A stretch of 8,885 nt of DNA from Symbiobacteriaceae bacterium (GTDB lineage: Bacteria; Bacillota; JAAYKD01; WRDA01), in the NCBI GenBank assembly GCA_009783675.1, contig WRDA01000046.1, positions 1 through 8,885 of the forward strand, written 5' to 3'. The notes under the pieces are model-generated. The model was not told where the DNA came from, searched no databases, and saw nothing but the letters and a program-made list of their open reading frames with translations. The first letter of the stretch is position 1, and each line of letters starts with the position of its first letter. Below are positions 1 to 7,646 of this stretch, piece after piece. Made by a program: the position numbers and the translations under genes.

Positions 1-1556
1 ACCTGATGATCGTTGCTACCCTGCATGATCAGAGTCGCAGTTGCCAGTTCCCTGATCAGGCCTATGGTGTCGACCGAATCAAGTGTTAGCAGATAGTAAG
101 CATTCATTTCGTAAACAGTGCCTGCCTCCATGGCTTCTTCCGGGGTCATCTCCTTCAGAGCAGCATATTCGGCGACCCATTGTTCCTGCATCACCAAGTA
201 ACTTTCCACAAGATCCGTCATGCCCATGGTTTCGTAAAAAGCCAGCATATCAGCCTGTTGATCAGCCAGAATCTCTGTGAAGGAACGTGGAGATCCAGCG
301 AAGAGAATCATACCGGCAGCTGGAGCTCCTTCGGCCAGAAACAACGGAGCCAGCATGCCTCCCTGACTGTGTCCCAGGAGGTAAAGCTGTTGAGGATCCA
401 CGCCCTCGACATCCAAAGCCAGTTCGAAAGCAGCCAGGACATCCTCGACATACTCATCATAAACGGAGAAATCCTTAGCCTGAGCAATCAAAGGGTACTC
501 AAATGTCCTTTTGCTGAAGCGTAAGGAAGCGATGCCTCGCTGTGCCAGTCCATAAGCCAGCCTACCAAATACTCGCTGAGCTCCTACTATCTCATCATAA
601 TTGGTAGCTCCTGAACCCTGCACCAATACTACTAAAGGAAAAGCATCGCTTCTGTCTATTGGTACCGCCAGGCGTCCTTCCAGGGGATAGCCGTTACCAG
701 CATCGACTACCACCGGTATCTCCTCGAAACCTTCCGGGACACCAAGAGCAGCCTCAACGCTGGCTAAGACCTGAAGTCCGGCAACCTTGGCCTGATCATC
801 GATGACTACCATAAGCACGAGTGGCCCCAGATCGGTTTCAGCGCTGACTGAGACCAATTTGTAGATTCCCTGATCCCCGGTATACTCAATACTGGTTACT
901 TCCAGGATCGTGCCCACCTGATTGCTGAGGATCGCCACGAAGACTTCCGTGCCCCCCATGCTCTCGAACTGTAATACCAGATCGGGATGAAGGATTGTTT
1001 CGAGTTCGGTAAAGTTACCCTCTATCAGTAGCTGCATGAACTTTGCAGTTACTTCCTCGGGTGATAACACCAGGCTGTGAGCAGGCAGTAAAGCGACTGT
1101 CTGAGTTGCTTCATCCCAGGCTAGTTCACTGAGCAGAATCTCGAAAGCTCTCAACGGAACCAGAGTAGATTCACCAATGATCACCGGCGCCTGACTGTAG
1201 ACGTATCCGTCACCGTCGATGATTATCTGCGGATCATCCACGAGCATGATGAAGGTATGTCCATCCACTTCCGCCCTGATCTCCTGGGTATCTGCATCGT
1301 AGAATACTTCCCCGCCAAAGATTGTCTGCACCAGATACCTAAAGGGAAGCATAGTTCTGCCATTGATGATCTGGGGAGGAATTGGTGGTTCAGGTAGAAC
1401 CATGCGACCCTGGGTGACAATGGTCGAATCGATGGTCAGGACGATTGCCAGGGGATGAAACCTTAACGGGTCCTCTCCATCCTGTGCCTGTAAAGGTAAG
1501 GCAAGTCCCAGTATCAGAGAAAGCGCCAGAAGATAACTGAGTATTTTTCTGGTCAT
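1..1556 (-). CDS. Secreted alpha/beta hydrolase with N-terminal stalk domain and DUF3887-like domain (partial, C-terminus outside window)
   Basis: My translation gives 518 uninterrupted residues before the frame leaves the left edge. Residues 1-25 form a signal peptide (MTRK, a leucine-rich core, then LQAQ), so the product is probably exported. Residues 38-158 are a copper-amine-oxidase-N-type stalk module with two half-repeats, GRTMLPFRYL and STLVPLRAF. Residues about 163-262 resemble DUF3887, a small domain often placed before hydrolases. From about 283 on it is an alpha/beta hydrolase: VLVQGSG at 311-316 as oxyanion strand, nucleophile S397 in GHSQGG, and probable acid D516 in QGSND. The catalytic histidine should lie beyond the window. 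The family includes esterases and S9-like peptidases; the substrate cannot be read from sequence. The ATG at 1556 is supported by AAGGAGGT ending 6 nt upstream and by the signal peptide. That ribosome site lies in a hairpin arm. The gene may share a transcript with the nucleotidase upstream, since no terminator separates them. Confidence 0.87.
   Translation of the reverse strand, partial: MTRKILSYLLALSLILGLALPLQAQDGEDPLRFHPLAIVLTIDSTIVTQGRMVLPEPPIPPQIINGRTMLPFRYLVQTIFGGEVFYDADTQEIRAEVDGHTFIMLVDDPQIIIDGDGYVYSQAPVIIGESTLVPLRAFEILLSELAWDEATQTVALLPAHSLVLSPEEVTAKFMQLLIEGNFTELETILHPDLVLQFESMGGTEVFVAILSNQVGTILEVTSIEYTGDQGIYKLVSVSAETDLGPLVLMVVIDDQAKVAGLQVLASVEAALGVPEGFEEIPVVVDAGNGYPLEGRLAVPIDRSDAFPLVVLVQGSGATNYDEIVGAQRVFGRLAYGLAQRGIASLRFSKRTFEYPLIAQAKDFSVYDEYVEDVLAAFELALDVEGVDPQQLYLLGHSQGGMLAPLFLAEGAPAAGMILFAGSPRSFTEILADQQADMLAFYETMGMTDLVESYLVMQEQWVAEYAALKEMTPEEAMEAGTVYEMNAYYLLTLDSVDTIGLIRELATATLIMQGSNDHQ
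1083..1445 (-). repeat. Stalk-domain module, copy 1 (N-terminal in the alpha/beta hydrolase)
   Basis: This encodes hydrolase residues 38-158. It aligns without gaps over 121 residues to the C-terminal module of the neighbouring nucleotidase, with about 65 identities counted by eye. The DNA also keeps exact short matches, such as the 15-mer tgtctgcaccagata at 1323-1337 and 1946-1960. The fold is the copper amine oxidase N-terminal or stalk type. In secreted Firmicutes proteins this is generally thought to be a binding or anchoring module rather than an oxidase. Confidence 0.8.
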
Positions 1557-1560
1557 GACC

Positions 1561-1604
1561 AGACCTCCTTGAAAGTACTATGGCTAGTAATTTCAAGGAG
1601 GCCT
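1561..1604 (-). promoter_or_regulatory. Hairpin that would sequester the Shine-Dalgarno site of the alpha/beta hydrolase gene
   Basis: A perfect 11-bp inverted repeat (plus strand cctccttgaaa at 1564-1574 and tttcaaggagg at 1591-1601) is followed inward by one mismatch and a second 5-bp stem (tacta 1576-1580, tagta 1585-1589) closing a 4-nt loop. Two further outer pairs follow a mismatch. In minus-strand RNA the 3' arm contains AAGGAGG, the ribosome site of the gene starting at 1556, and the 5' arm begins CCUCCUU. No U-tract follows on either strand, so it is not an intrinsic terminator. The likely role is translational control (RNA switch, thermometer or protein target). A DNA operator palindrome is the main alternative. 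Confidence 0.7.
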
Positions 1605-1702
1605 ATAATTAATCCTGCAAACACAATCAGTCTAACAAACTGGCAGAACTCCTTTTTCCTGGATGTACGCCTGTTGGGAAAACCAAATTGTAAGGTCTTT
1701 AA
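1605..1702 (-). other. Intergenic leader between the nucleotidase and hydrolase genes
   Basis: This is the rest of the 146-nt gap, AT-rich, with no convincing terminator. Reading the minus strand, a purine-rich stretch AGGAAAAAGGAG (1660-1649) looks like a ribosome site but has no sensible gene after it. A weak promoter is possible nearer the hairpin (CTGATT, 17-nt spacer, TATAGG), but neither box is good. The stretch around 1629-1662 recalls short dispersed intergenic elements I associate with Clostridia; with one copy here I cannot confirm that. Confidence 0.3.
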
Positions 1703-3661
1703 CTAGGGATAGAGAGTGACTACTCTATTCTCGGCATCCCACTCCAAATCGGTCAGAATCGAAGCAAAGGCCCTGAGAGGTACCAAGGTGTGGCCATCGA
1801 CGATCACCGGTGCCTGACCGTAGTCGAAGGCTTCTCCGTCTACTTTGATCTCCGTCTCCCCGACGATCATGATTACTTCGTGATCACCGAGGGTCGCGGT
1901 GATGATATAGGTCTCGGGGTCGAATTCCACTTCTCCCTGCAGAACTGTCTGCACCAGATAGCGGAAGGGCAGCATGGTGCGATCGTTGATGATCTGAGGG
2001 GCGACTGGAGGCTCGGCCAGGAGCATCCTTCCCTGGGAGACAGTCAGAGAATCGATGGACATAATGATCGGAAGTCGTGATGGACCAGAATCGGGAACTG
2101 CAATCTCGATGCGCCCTTCGATGACCGCATCATCTTCGGTTATAACCCCATCAAGAACATTGACAATATAGAATTCCAAGACCGTGTCCAAAGATTCGAT
2201 CTCGGCTAGGGTGGGCATCTCTGCCAGAGGTCCGTACCCATCTCCACCTGCAGCCATGAAATCGTTGGTCGCCAGGGTGTAGATAGTAGTTGTGTCCGCC
2301 AGATCAAGTTCCTCACCGTCGATGGTAATGGAGACCACTCGATTGCCAGCTTCCATCGCGGGATCGTAAACAACAGACATGCCCGAAATCTGAGGGAAGC
2401 CACCTAAAGGAGCAGGAGCTATTGCCAGTCCGACTTCCATGGCATCCTTAAGACCCTTGGGAGTAGCTTCCTTAACGACCAGGACATTTCCGAAGGGCAG
2501 AACCGAGTTGATATCTCCTACAGTAATCTCGCCGACTTTAATATCAGCTCGCAATCCCCCGCCGTTGGTCAAAGCGACATCCGCTTCACCATAGAAACGC
2601 ATGGCATCGGCGACCAGATTACCCAGAGGCTGCTCCGAGTTACGGACACCGGCGTTCTCTGCGTCGCCACGGGCAGATGAAAGGAGAACTTCGGAGGCAG
2701 CAACCACTTCGCTGAAGATAGCCAGAACCTCTTCTTTCATTTCCTCGGCTATTGCCTGCACATTCTCATCAGGTTCGATGTCAGCTGTCTCATCCTTGGT
2801 TAACAACACAGCCTCCACCGAGAGCTGACCCTCGGTATCGATGGTCAGGGTAATTATGCCTAGGTTCGCCTGATAACTGCCTGCGCCAGCGATGACGATT
2901 CCATCTACTTCCTTGCTTGAGGCCAGATGATCATGACCGTCGATAACCAGATCCGGCTTGACCGTGAGGGCTTCGAGAATGTCTAGGATATCTACTTCCA
3001 CAGGGTTCTCTCTGGTCACATGAGCCATCATCACGATGATATCAGCGCCCTCATCTATAAGCTCCTCGATGGCAGCTTCGGCAGAGGTGACATAATCTAA
3101 GAATTCCAAAGTAGCTACATTCATGGGATGAGTCACATAAGGGGTGGTCAGAGTAGTCAGACCGAAGAAACCCACCTTGACACCAGCAACTTCGATGATC
3201 GTGGTCGCTGGCAGGAAGCTTTCTTCAAAAACAGTATCATAAATATTAGCAGAAATGATATGCAGATCATACTCCAGGGCGGTTTCAGCAAAAGCAGCCA
3301 GGGTATCGCTACCCCAGTTGAAATCGTGATTGCCAGGTACCATGACATCGTAGCCGGCGGCCAGCATCAAAAGGGCGGCGTTAACTCCCTCATTGATATT
3401 GACAATGGGTAAACCATGAATGGCGTCGCCAACGTCGACCAGGATGACATTCTCGTAACTCTGCCTGATGGCGGCGATCTTGTCGATCCCGATCATTCCG
3501 GCGTTGTTTGAATCCACCTGGTAAAAGCGACCATGAACATCATTGGTGTGCAGAATGTGGATGACAATCTCTTCTGCAGCCTGAACAGGCAGATAAGATG
3601 CCGAAATCCCCACAATCAGGCAAAGGGATAATAGAAACCCAATAACTCTTCTGGTTTTCAT
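1703..3661 (-). CDS. Secreted 5'-nucleotidase / 2',3'-cyclic phosphodiesterase family protein with C-terminal stalk domain
   Basis: This 652-residue exported metallophosphoesterase should hydrolyse nucleoside monophosphates or related phosphoesters outside the membrane, supplying nucleosides and phosphate. Residues 1-28 are a signal peptide ending VQA. The N-terminal metal-binding domain has the family motifs in order: HTNDVHG (38-44), GDAIHG (78-83), GNHDF (110-114), the histidine in MMAH (214) and GHDH (242-245), which are expected to hold a two-metal centre. The 5'-nucleotidase C-terminal domain (about 325-520) has NGGGLR (366-371), NSVLPFGN (385-392) and TNDFMAAGGDGY (465-476). A stalk module occupies 532-652 and may hold the enzyme at the cell surface. 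ATG 3661 has AAAGGAG ending 7 nt upstream. The gene starts 61 nt after the UPF0182 gene with no clear terminator between, so read-through is possible. The exact substrate (5'-NMP, cyclic NMP or UDP-sugar) cannot be decided. Confidence 0.95.
   Translation of the reverse strand: MKTRRVIGFLLSLCLIVGISASYLPVQAAEEIVIHILHTNDVHGRFYQVDSNNAGMIGIDKIAAIRQSYENVILVDVGDAIHGLPIVNINEGVNAALLMLAAGYDVMVPGNHDFNWGSDTLAAFAETALEYDLHIISANIYDTVFEESFLPATTIIEVAGVKVGFFGLTTLTTPYVTHPMNVATLEFLDYVTSAEAAIEELIDEGADIIVMMAHVTRENPVEVDILDILEALTVKPDLVIDGHDHLASSKEVDGIVIAGAGSYQANLGIITLTIDTEGQLSVEAVLLTKDETADIEPDENVQAIAEEMKEEVLAIFSEVVAASEVLLSSARGDAENAGVRNSEQPLGNLVADAMRFYGEADVALTNGGGLRADIKVGEITVGDINSVLPFGNVLVVKEATPKGLKDAMEVGLAIAPAPLGGFPQISGMSVVYDPAMEAGNRVVSITIDGEELDLADTTTIYTLATNDFMAAGGDGYGPLAEMPTLAEIESLDTVLEFYIVNVLDGVITEDDAVIEGRIEIAVPDSGPSRLPIIMSIDSLTVSQGRMLLAEPPVAPQIINDRTMLPFRYLVQTVLQGEVEFDPETYIITATLGDHEVIMIVGETEIKVDGEAFDYGQAPVIVDGHTLVPLRAFASILTDLEWDAENRVVTLYP
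1706..2068 (-). repeat. Stalk-domain module, copy 2 (C-terminal in the nucleotidase)
   Basis: This encodes nucleotidase residues 532-652 and matches the module at the N-terminus of the adjacent alpha/beta hydrolase over its full 121 residues without a gap. Shared landmarks are PQIIN, RTMLPFRYLVQT, QAPVI and TLVPLRAF. The module ends within a residue or so of the protein's C-terminus, as expected for an appended unit. Confidence 0.8.
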
Positions 3662-3722
3662 GCTGTCTCTCCTTTGTATTAATTTTCCAGATATCCTTTT
3701 CGCGTACTTCCCGCTAATTCCT
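3662..3722 (-). other. Short intergenic region before the nucleotidase gene
   Basis: These 61 nt hold the nucleotidase ribosome site AAAGGAGAG (3675-3667). I see no strong hairpin or T-run that would end transcription of the upstream operon, and no convincing -35/-10 pair. Whether the nucleotidase is the last operon gene or has its own promoter is open. Confidence 0.4.
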
Positions 3723-6503
3723 TCATTCCCCCGGCATCTCCGACTCCAGAGCTTTTACCAGTCTGTCCAGCTCATTCATCGCTGCGCCATAAGCCATCCA
3801 GTCTCCGCTGCTAAAGGCATCCTGAACCTGTGCATATTGCCAGATGACCCGTTCAAGCAAAGCGAACAGGTCCTCGCTGACCTCCTGCCCTGCGTCCCCT
3901 GTCGAAGGATGGATTGGTTCCAGGTTACCAGGTTGAACAACCTCACCACGAGGTGGGACCCCGAAAATGCGCTGCAGACCTTCCTGCAGAGTTTCCGCCA
4001 TGACCAGGGTGTTGCCATAGGCTAAAACGATTCGCTTAAGCTCGGGCAGAGAGGTAGCTGCTGAACGGATATAGAGTGGATTGACATAGAGCAGAGATTC
4101 CTTTAGCGGTACGGTAATCATGTTCCCCCACTCTATAGATGCGCCACTCTGCCGCCACAGAGCCAGGTCCTGGGATATGGATGCATCCTGATTAATACGC
4201 GCCTGCACTTGAGCTGTTCCATAAACCAGGGAGTCTTTAGGAAACTTATAGACGAAGAGCTCTCCTAAATGGCTGCCGTCGGAACGGCCCGCCAGGTAAG
4301 CCACCATATTATCTCTGGAAATGGGGGTTAGAGGTAACATAATCATAAACTCTTCCTTGGCGAAGTCCGGGAAGCGCATGAGGGCGTAATACGGTTCAAT
4401 TGGCGTAGGATTACCTCCGCTGATAACCTGTGTAGCGAAAGCCCATTTATCTTCCTGATTATAAAAGACACCAGGTTCGGTCATGTGATACAGCAGACTC
4501 ATATGGGCTTGAACCGTGAACATCCACTCCGGATAACGCAGATGCTCCACCAGATACTCTGGCATCTCCGAGAAGGGGGTAAAGAGATCGGGAAAAATAT
4601 TTGCATAGGTTGCAGCAACAGGATCGTCAGGATCGAGGAGGTAAAAGACAGGTTGACCATCATAGGCATCGATGGTTATCTTGACGCTGTTTCTGATGTA
4701 GTTATGACCCTCCATACTCCAGGGAGTCGAATAAGGGAAGTTCGTACTGGTGGTGAAGGCATCGATGATCCAGACCAGTCTGCCATCGGCGATGACCATA
4801 TAAGGATCGGGGTCGAAAAGCAGGAAGGGAGCGATCTGATAGACTCTGGACATGATCTGTCGATAGTAAAGAATCCTGCTGTCAGGGGTCAGCTCGTTGG
4901 TCAGGACAAAGTTCATCGAACCCATGCGTATCCCAAAGAGCAGACGATCCATAATACTGGTGATAGGTATTCCATCAGGACCATCGTAAACATTCTCGAT
5001 ATTGCTGTCACCCTGGGGATAATCGAACTCTTTGGAACGAGTTCCCACTACTGCATAATCATGTGTCAGTTCGCCAAAATAGATCCTCGGCTGCGTAATC
5101 GCCAGTTCGGGAACACTGCTGACGGGAGGAATATCCTTGACCCAGAGAATAGGTTGCCCTTCGGCAGTATAATCTTTAACCGGTGTGGCTACGGCTCCAT
5201 AGCCATGCGTGTACTTCAGATGCCTGTTAACCCAGGTGTCCGCTTCAGTTTGCAGAGCATCGGCAGTCAGCTCTCGTGGTCCAACCATGATCTGGGTCAG
5301 TCTGCCTGCGATGGTATAACGGTCGACGTCGATATCAGCAAAGCGATAGTAATAGCGCATGCCCTGCAACTGGGAAAAGACGATCTGTGTCTGGCGATAA
5401 CTCAGCAAGCGAATGTTTTCGATGCTGTCGCTATATTCTTCGAGTTGAGCCCAGTCAGCATCTTTACCAAAAGAAAACTCTCTCTCACTCATGGTATCCA
5501 AATTATATGCCCTGCGGGTGTAATGGATATTATGCTCCAAATACTCCCGCTCAAGAAAAAACTCATTTGGCGTTACCTGAATAGCCTGGATCAGATTGGG
5601 GTAGACGGCGGTGCAGACCACAGTGACAACAAAGAAAACAATAGGGGTAGCGACCAGATAACGTATATCAGGGCGATACCAGACATAGATCATAACCAGA
5701 GCCGCCAGAACAGAGAGGCCGATGCACAGATAGTATGTGGGCAAGAGAGCGTGGACATCAGCGTATCCAGCACCTATTGGCAGCATCCCCCGGGAAGAAT
5801 AGACCATCTGCCAGATATTCAGAAAAAACTCTGTGCCCTGGGTTATAAAGATGACACAGCCTAAAGTCGCCAGATGCCTGATACCTCTGGTCTGAGTGTT
5901 CTTAGTGTGCAGCACCCGGGAGCTGACATAAGCAAAGGCAATGAAGAGCAGCAGAAGAATGAGTACCGGAAACACAATATTATACACTTCCTGCAGCACC
6001 GGCAGAGTAAAGAGATAGAAGGATATATCCCTACCGAAGAGAGGATCGTTCATGCCATAGGGTACCTGATTGAAGAAGGAGAGCCACATCAACCATTGCT
6101 CGGAAGCTCCGTTGCCTGCTAACAACCCGTAGATCAGAGAACCACCAATTATCAGGCGTGAGATCATACGGTTGCGTGCCGAACTCCAGGGCACATTGAT
6201 CTTATTGAATCCCTTACGAGTACCGGTGCTAAAATCGACATGAATCACTTCCGGCTCATCAAGATCAGGCACCTGAGCGATAGTTCGCTGTGCCATCAAA
6301 AGGTTGATCCAGACGATTAGGAAGACGACGGCGGCGACTCCCAAGGCGAGGATAATACGTTCAAAAATCATGGTAGAAAACACACTGGCAAATCCCAGAG
6401 AACCAAACCACAGCCAGTCTGTGTAGAGATTAACCAGCATTCCTCCAAATGCTATCAGAGCGAGCAGAATTGCTATGACGACGTAAACTGTCCGTACGAC
6501 CAT
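3723..6503 (-). CDS. UPF0182 family integral membrane protein (COG1615)
   Basis: This 926-residue protein belongs to an uncharacterised family (UPF0182, Pfam PF03699) known from several bacterial groups; its biochemical role is not established. The first 300 residues hold about seven hydrophobic spans (roughly 4-26, 50-71, 113-130, 168-195, 208-227, 253-275 and 282-302). A large soluble region follows, likely extracytoplasmic. Stretches I recognise as family hallmarks include HGYGAVATP (433-441), YFGELTHDYAVVGT (475-488), YPQGDSN (495-501), NYIRNSVK (601-608), HLRYPEWMF (654-662) and IEWGNMITVPL (790-800). A proline-rich linker near 850-868 leads to a charged helical tail. Length is usual for the family and the frame is intact. 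ATG 6503 has GAGGTGG 4 nt upstream and starts 16 nt after the reductase stop, so it is almost certainly co-transcribed with the reductase and uppP, which hints at an envelope role without proving one. Confidence 0.95.
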   Translation of the reverse strand: MVVRTVYVVIAILLALIAFGGMLVNLYTDWLWFGSLGFASVFSTMIFERIILALGVAAVVFLIVWINLLMAQRTIAQVPDLDEPEVIHVDFSTGTRKGFNKINVPWSSARNRMISRLIIGGSLIYGLLAGNGASEQWLMWLSFFNQVPYGMNDPLFGRDISFYLFTLPVLQEVYNIVFPVLILLLLFIAFAYVSSRVLHTKNTQTRGIRHLATLGCVIFITQGTEFFLNIWQMVYSSRGMLPIGAGYADVHALLPTYYLCIGLSVLAALVMIYVWYRPDIRYLVATPIVFFVVTVVCTAVYPNLIQAIQVTPNEFFLEREYLEHNIHYTRRAYNLDTMSEREFSFGKDADWAQLEEYSDSIENIRLLSYRQTQIVFSQLQGMRYYYRFADIDVDRYTIAGRLTQIMVGPRELTADALQTEADTWVNRHLKYTHGYGAVATPVKDYTAEGQPILWVKDIPPVSSVPELAITQPRIYFGELTHDYAVVGTRSKEFDYPQGDSNIENVYDGPDGIPITSIMDRLLFGIRMGSMNFVLTNELTPDSRILYYRQIMSRVYQIAPFLLFDPDPYMVIADGRLVWIIDAFTTSTNFPYSTPWSMEGHNYIRNSVKITIDAYDGQPVFYLLDPDDPVAATYANIFPDLFTPFSEMPEYLVEHLRYPEWMFTVQAHMSLLYHMTEPGVFYNQEDKWAFATQVISGGNPTPIEPYYALMRFPDFAKEEFMIMLPLTPISRDNMVAYLAGRSDGSHLGELFVYKFPKDSLVYGTAQVQARINQDASISQDLALWRQSGASIEWGNMITVPLKESLLYVNPLYIRSAATSLPELKRIVLAYGNTLVMAETLQEGLQRIFGVPPRGEVVQPGNLEPIHPSTGDAGQEVSEDLFALLERVIWQYAQVQDAFSSGDWMAYGAAMNELDRLVKALESEMPGE

Positions 6504-6519
6504 CGGTCCACCTCTTTCA

Positions 6520-7644
6520 TCACAGGTATTGCAAAACAGGCCAAACTCTCTTTAGTTCTTCGGGAATGTTGATCCCCTGAGGGCAACGAGTGGAGCAGAG
6601 CCCGCACTCTGTGCAGGCTTCCGGAGTGGCTGGCAGACCAAAAGCGCCGTCTTCACCTCTGCGACGAGCAACGGCTTCACCAAGTCCCCAGACACTGTGC
6701 TGCAAATATAGCTGGAAGATGCGCCCGATGCGGATATTTTGCGGGCAGACCGCACAGTAGTTGCAACTGGTACAGTAGAGATCATTCAGGTCTTTTAACG
6801 CCTGACTATTCTCCACAAGAGCCTGGTGATCGTTTAGAGTTAGGTCCGCTGCTCGATTGGCAAAAATGACATTCTCTTCCAATTGCTGCAGACAGGACAT
6901 TCCGGAGAGAACAAGGTCTATATTTGGGTTACTCCAGACGAATCTTAAGCCAAGCTCTGCGGCTGAGGTCAGGGGAGATCCCATACGATCAAGGAAGGTC
7001 TGGCCTCCGTCGGTCAGTACTCCCCCCATCAGCGGACCCATTACCATGGTCCCTACCCCTTTGGATTTGGCATAGGCAAAAGCCTCTTCGTTACGCCTGT
7101 CCACCAGATTATACTGTCCAAGCATGGTGGAAAAAACACCAGTATCGATCAGCTCGGGTATCTTCTCGGGGTCGCTGTGAAAAGAGAATGAGATGTGCCG
7201 AATGAGCCCCCTGGCCTTAGCTCTCTCGGCCCTGTCGAGGAGCTTCAGACCCAGGACTTTTTCCCGCCAGGTATTGTAGGATAAAGCCGGGAAGTGATAG
7301 CAATCAAGGTACTCCAGCTGCATCTTTTCCAGAGCACGGGAGAGGATATCATCATAATCCTCTCCCCTCTTAACCAGCATTAAGTGGATCTTGGAGGAGA
7401 GGAAGACCTTGTCGCGCAGGGAGCCAAGTGCCGCTCCCAATGCTCTTTGACTGTCATAATTGTTATAAAACCAGTGGGTATCAAAAAAATTAATCCCCAA
7501 CTCGACCGCACGTCTCAATAAGGGTCCAGCCAGGTCATCATCTACGCACTCCGATCCGTTTACTTCCCTCATCGGTAAACGCATACAACCGAAACCCAGA
7601 GGGGATACACGCATACCTGTCGTCCCAAGCTCTCTATAGATCAT
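6520..7644 (-). CDS. Aldo/keto reductase with C-terminal 4Fe-4S ferredoxin-type domain
   Basis: This 374-residue cytoplasmic oxidoreductase fits the COG1453-type aldo/keto reductases that carry iron-sulfur clusters. The barrel starts MIYRELGTTGMRVSPLGFG. The expected catalytic tetrad is visible: D55 and Y60 in FFDTHWFY, K85 in SSKIHL and H117 in CYHFPA. The tail has two cysteine sets, C291-x2-C294-x2-C297-x2-C300-P and C344-x2-C347-x2-C350-x3-C354-P, which should bind two 4Fe-4S clusters. It may therefore pass electrons between a pyridine nucleotide and an iron-sulfur partner; the substrate is unknown. I chose ATG 7644 because it begins the family N-terminus, has GGGGAGGG upstream and lies 2 nt after the uppP stop. 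The same frame stays open to 7974, but those 110 extra residues overlap uppP and resemble no reductase. The gene is probably translationally coupled to uppP. Confidence 0.93.
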   Translation of the reverse strand: MIYRELGTTGMRVSPLGFGCMRLPMREVNGSECVDDDLAGPLLRRAVELGINFFDTHWFYNNYDSQRALGAALGSLRDKVFLSSKIHLMLVKRGEDYDDILSRALEKMQLEYLDCYHFPALSYNTWREKVLGLKLLDRAERAKARGLIRHISFSFHSDPEKIPELIDTGVFSTMLGQYNLVDRRNEEAFAYAKSKGVGTMVMGPLMGGVLTDGGQTFLDRMGSPLTSAAELGLRFVWSNPNIDLVLSGMSCLQQLEENVIFANRAADLTLNDHQALVENSQALKDLNDLYCTSCNYCAVCPQNIRIGRIFQLYLQHSVWGLGEAVARRRGEDGAFGLPATPEACTECGLCSTRCPQGINIPEELKRVWPVLQYL

Positions 7645-7646
7645 CC

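Noticed and set aside
83..524. Short plus-strand frames at the left end
   Set aside because: They are antisense to the hydrolase domain, whose serine motif and continuous frame show which strand codes.
1390..1596. A 68-codon minus-strand frame starting in the hairpin
   Set aside because: It begins at a TTG without a ribosome site and overlaps the signal peptide and stalk-coding part of the hydrolase in another frame.
1561..1604. The hairpin as an intrinsic terminator of the nucleotidase gene
   Set aside because: No run of T follows the stem on either strand, and on the minus strand the stem runs straight into a start codon.
1604..1609. A perfect TATAAT on the plus strand
   Set aside because: No -35 box lies at a suitable distance and there is no plus-strand gene downstream; it points antisense into the nucleotidase gene.
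1636..1649. A tiny leader peptide after the AAAGGAG in the intergenic region
   Set aside because: The only start at a workable distance is a TTG giving a three-codon frame, which is not supportable.
4485..5864. A 459-codon open frame on the plus strand
   Set aside because: It lies wholly antisense inside the UPF0182 gene, starts at a GTG with no ribosome site, and reads like no known protein. The opposite frame matches a known family along its full length.
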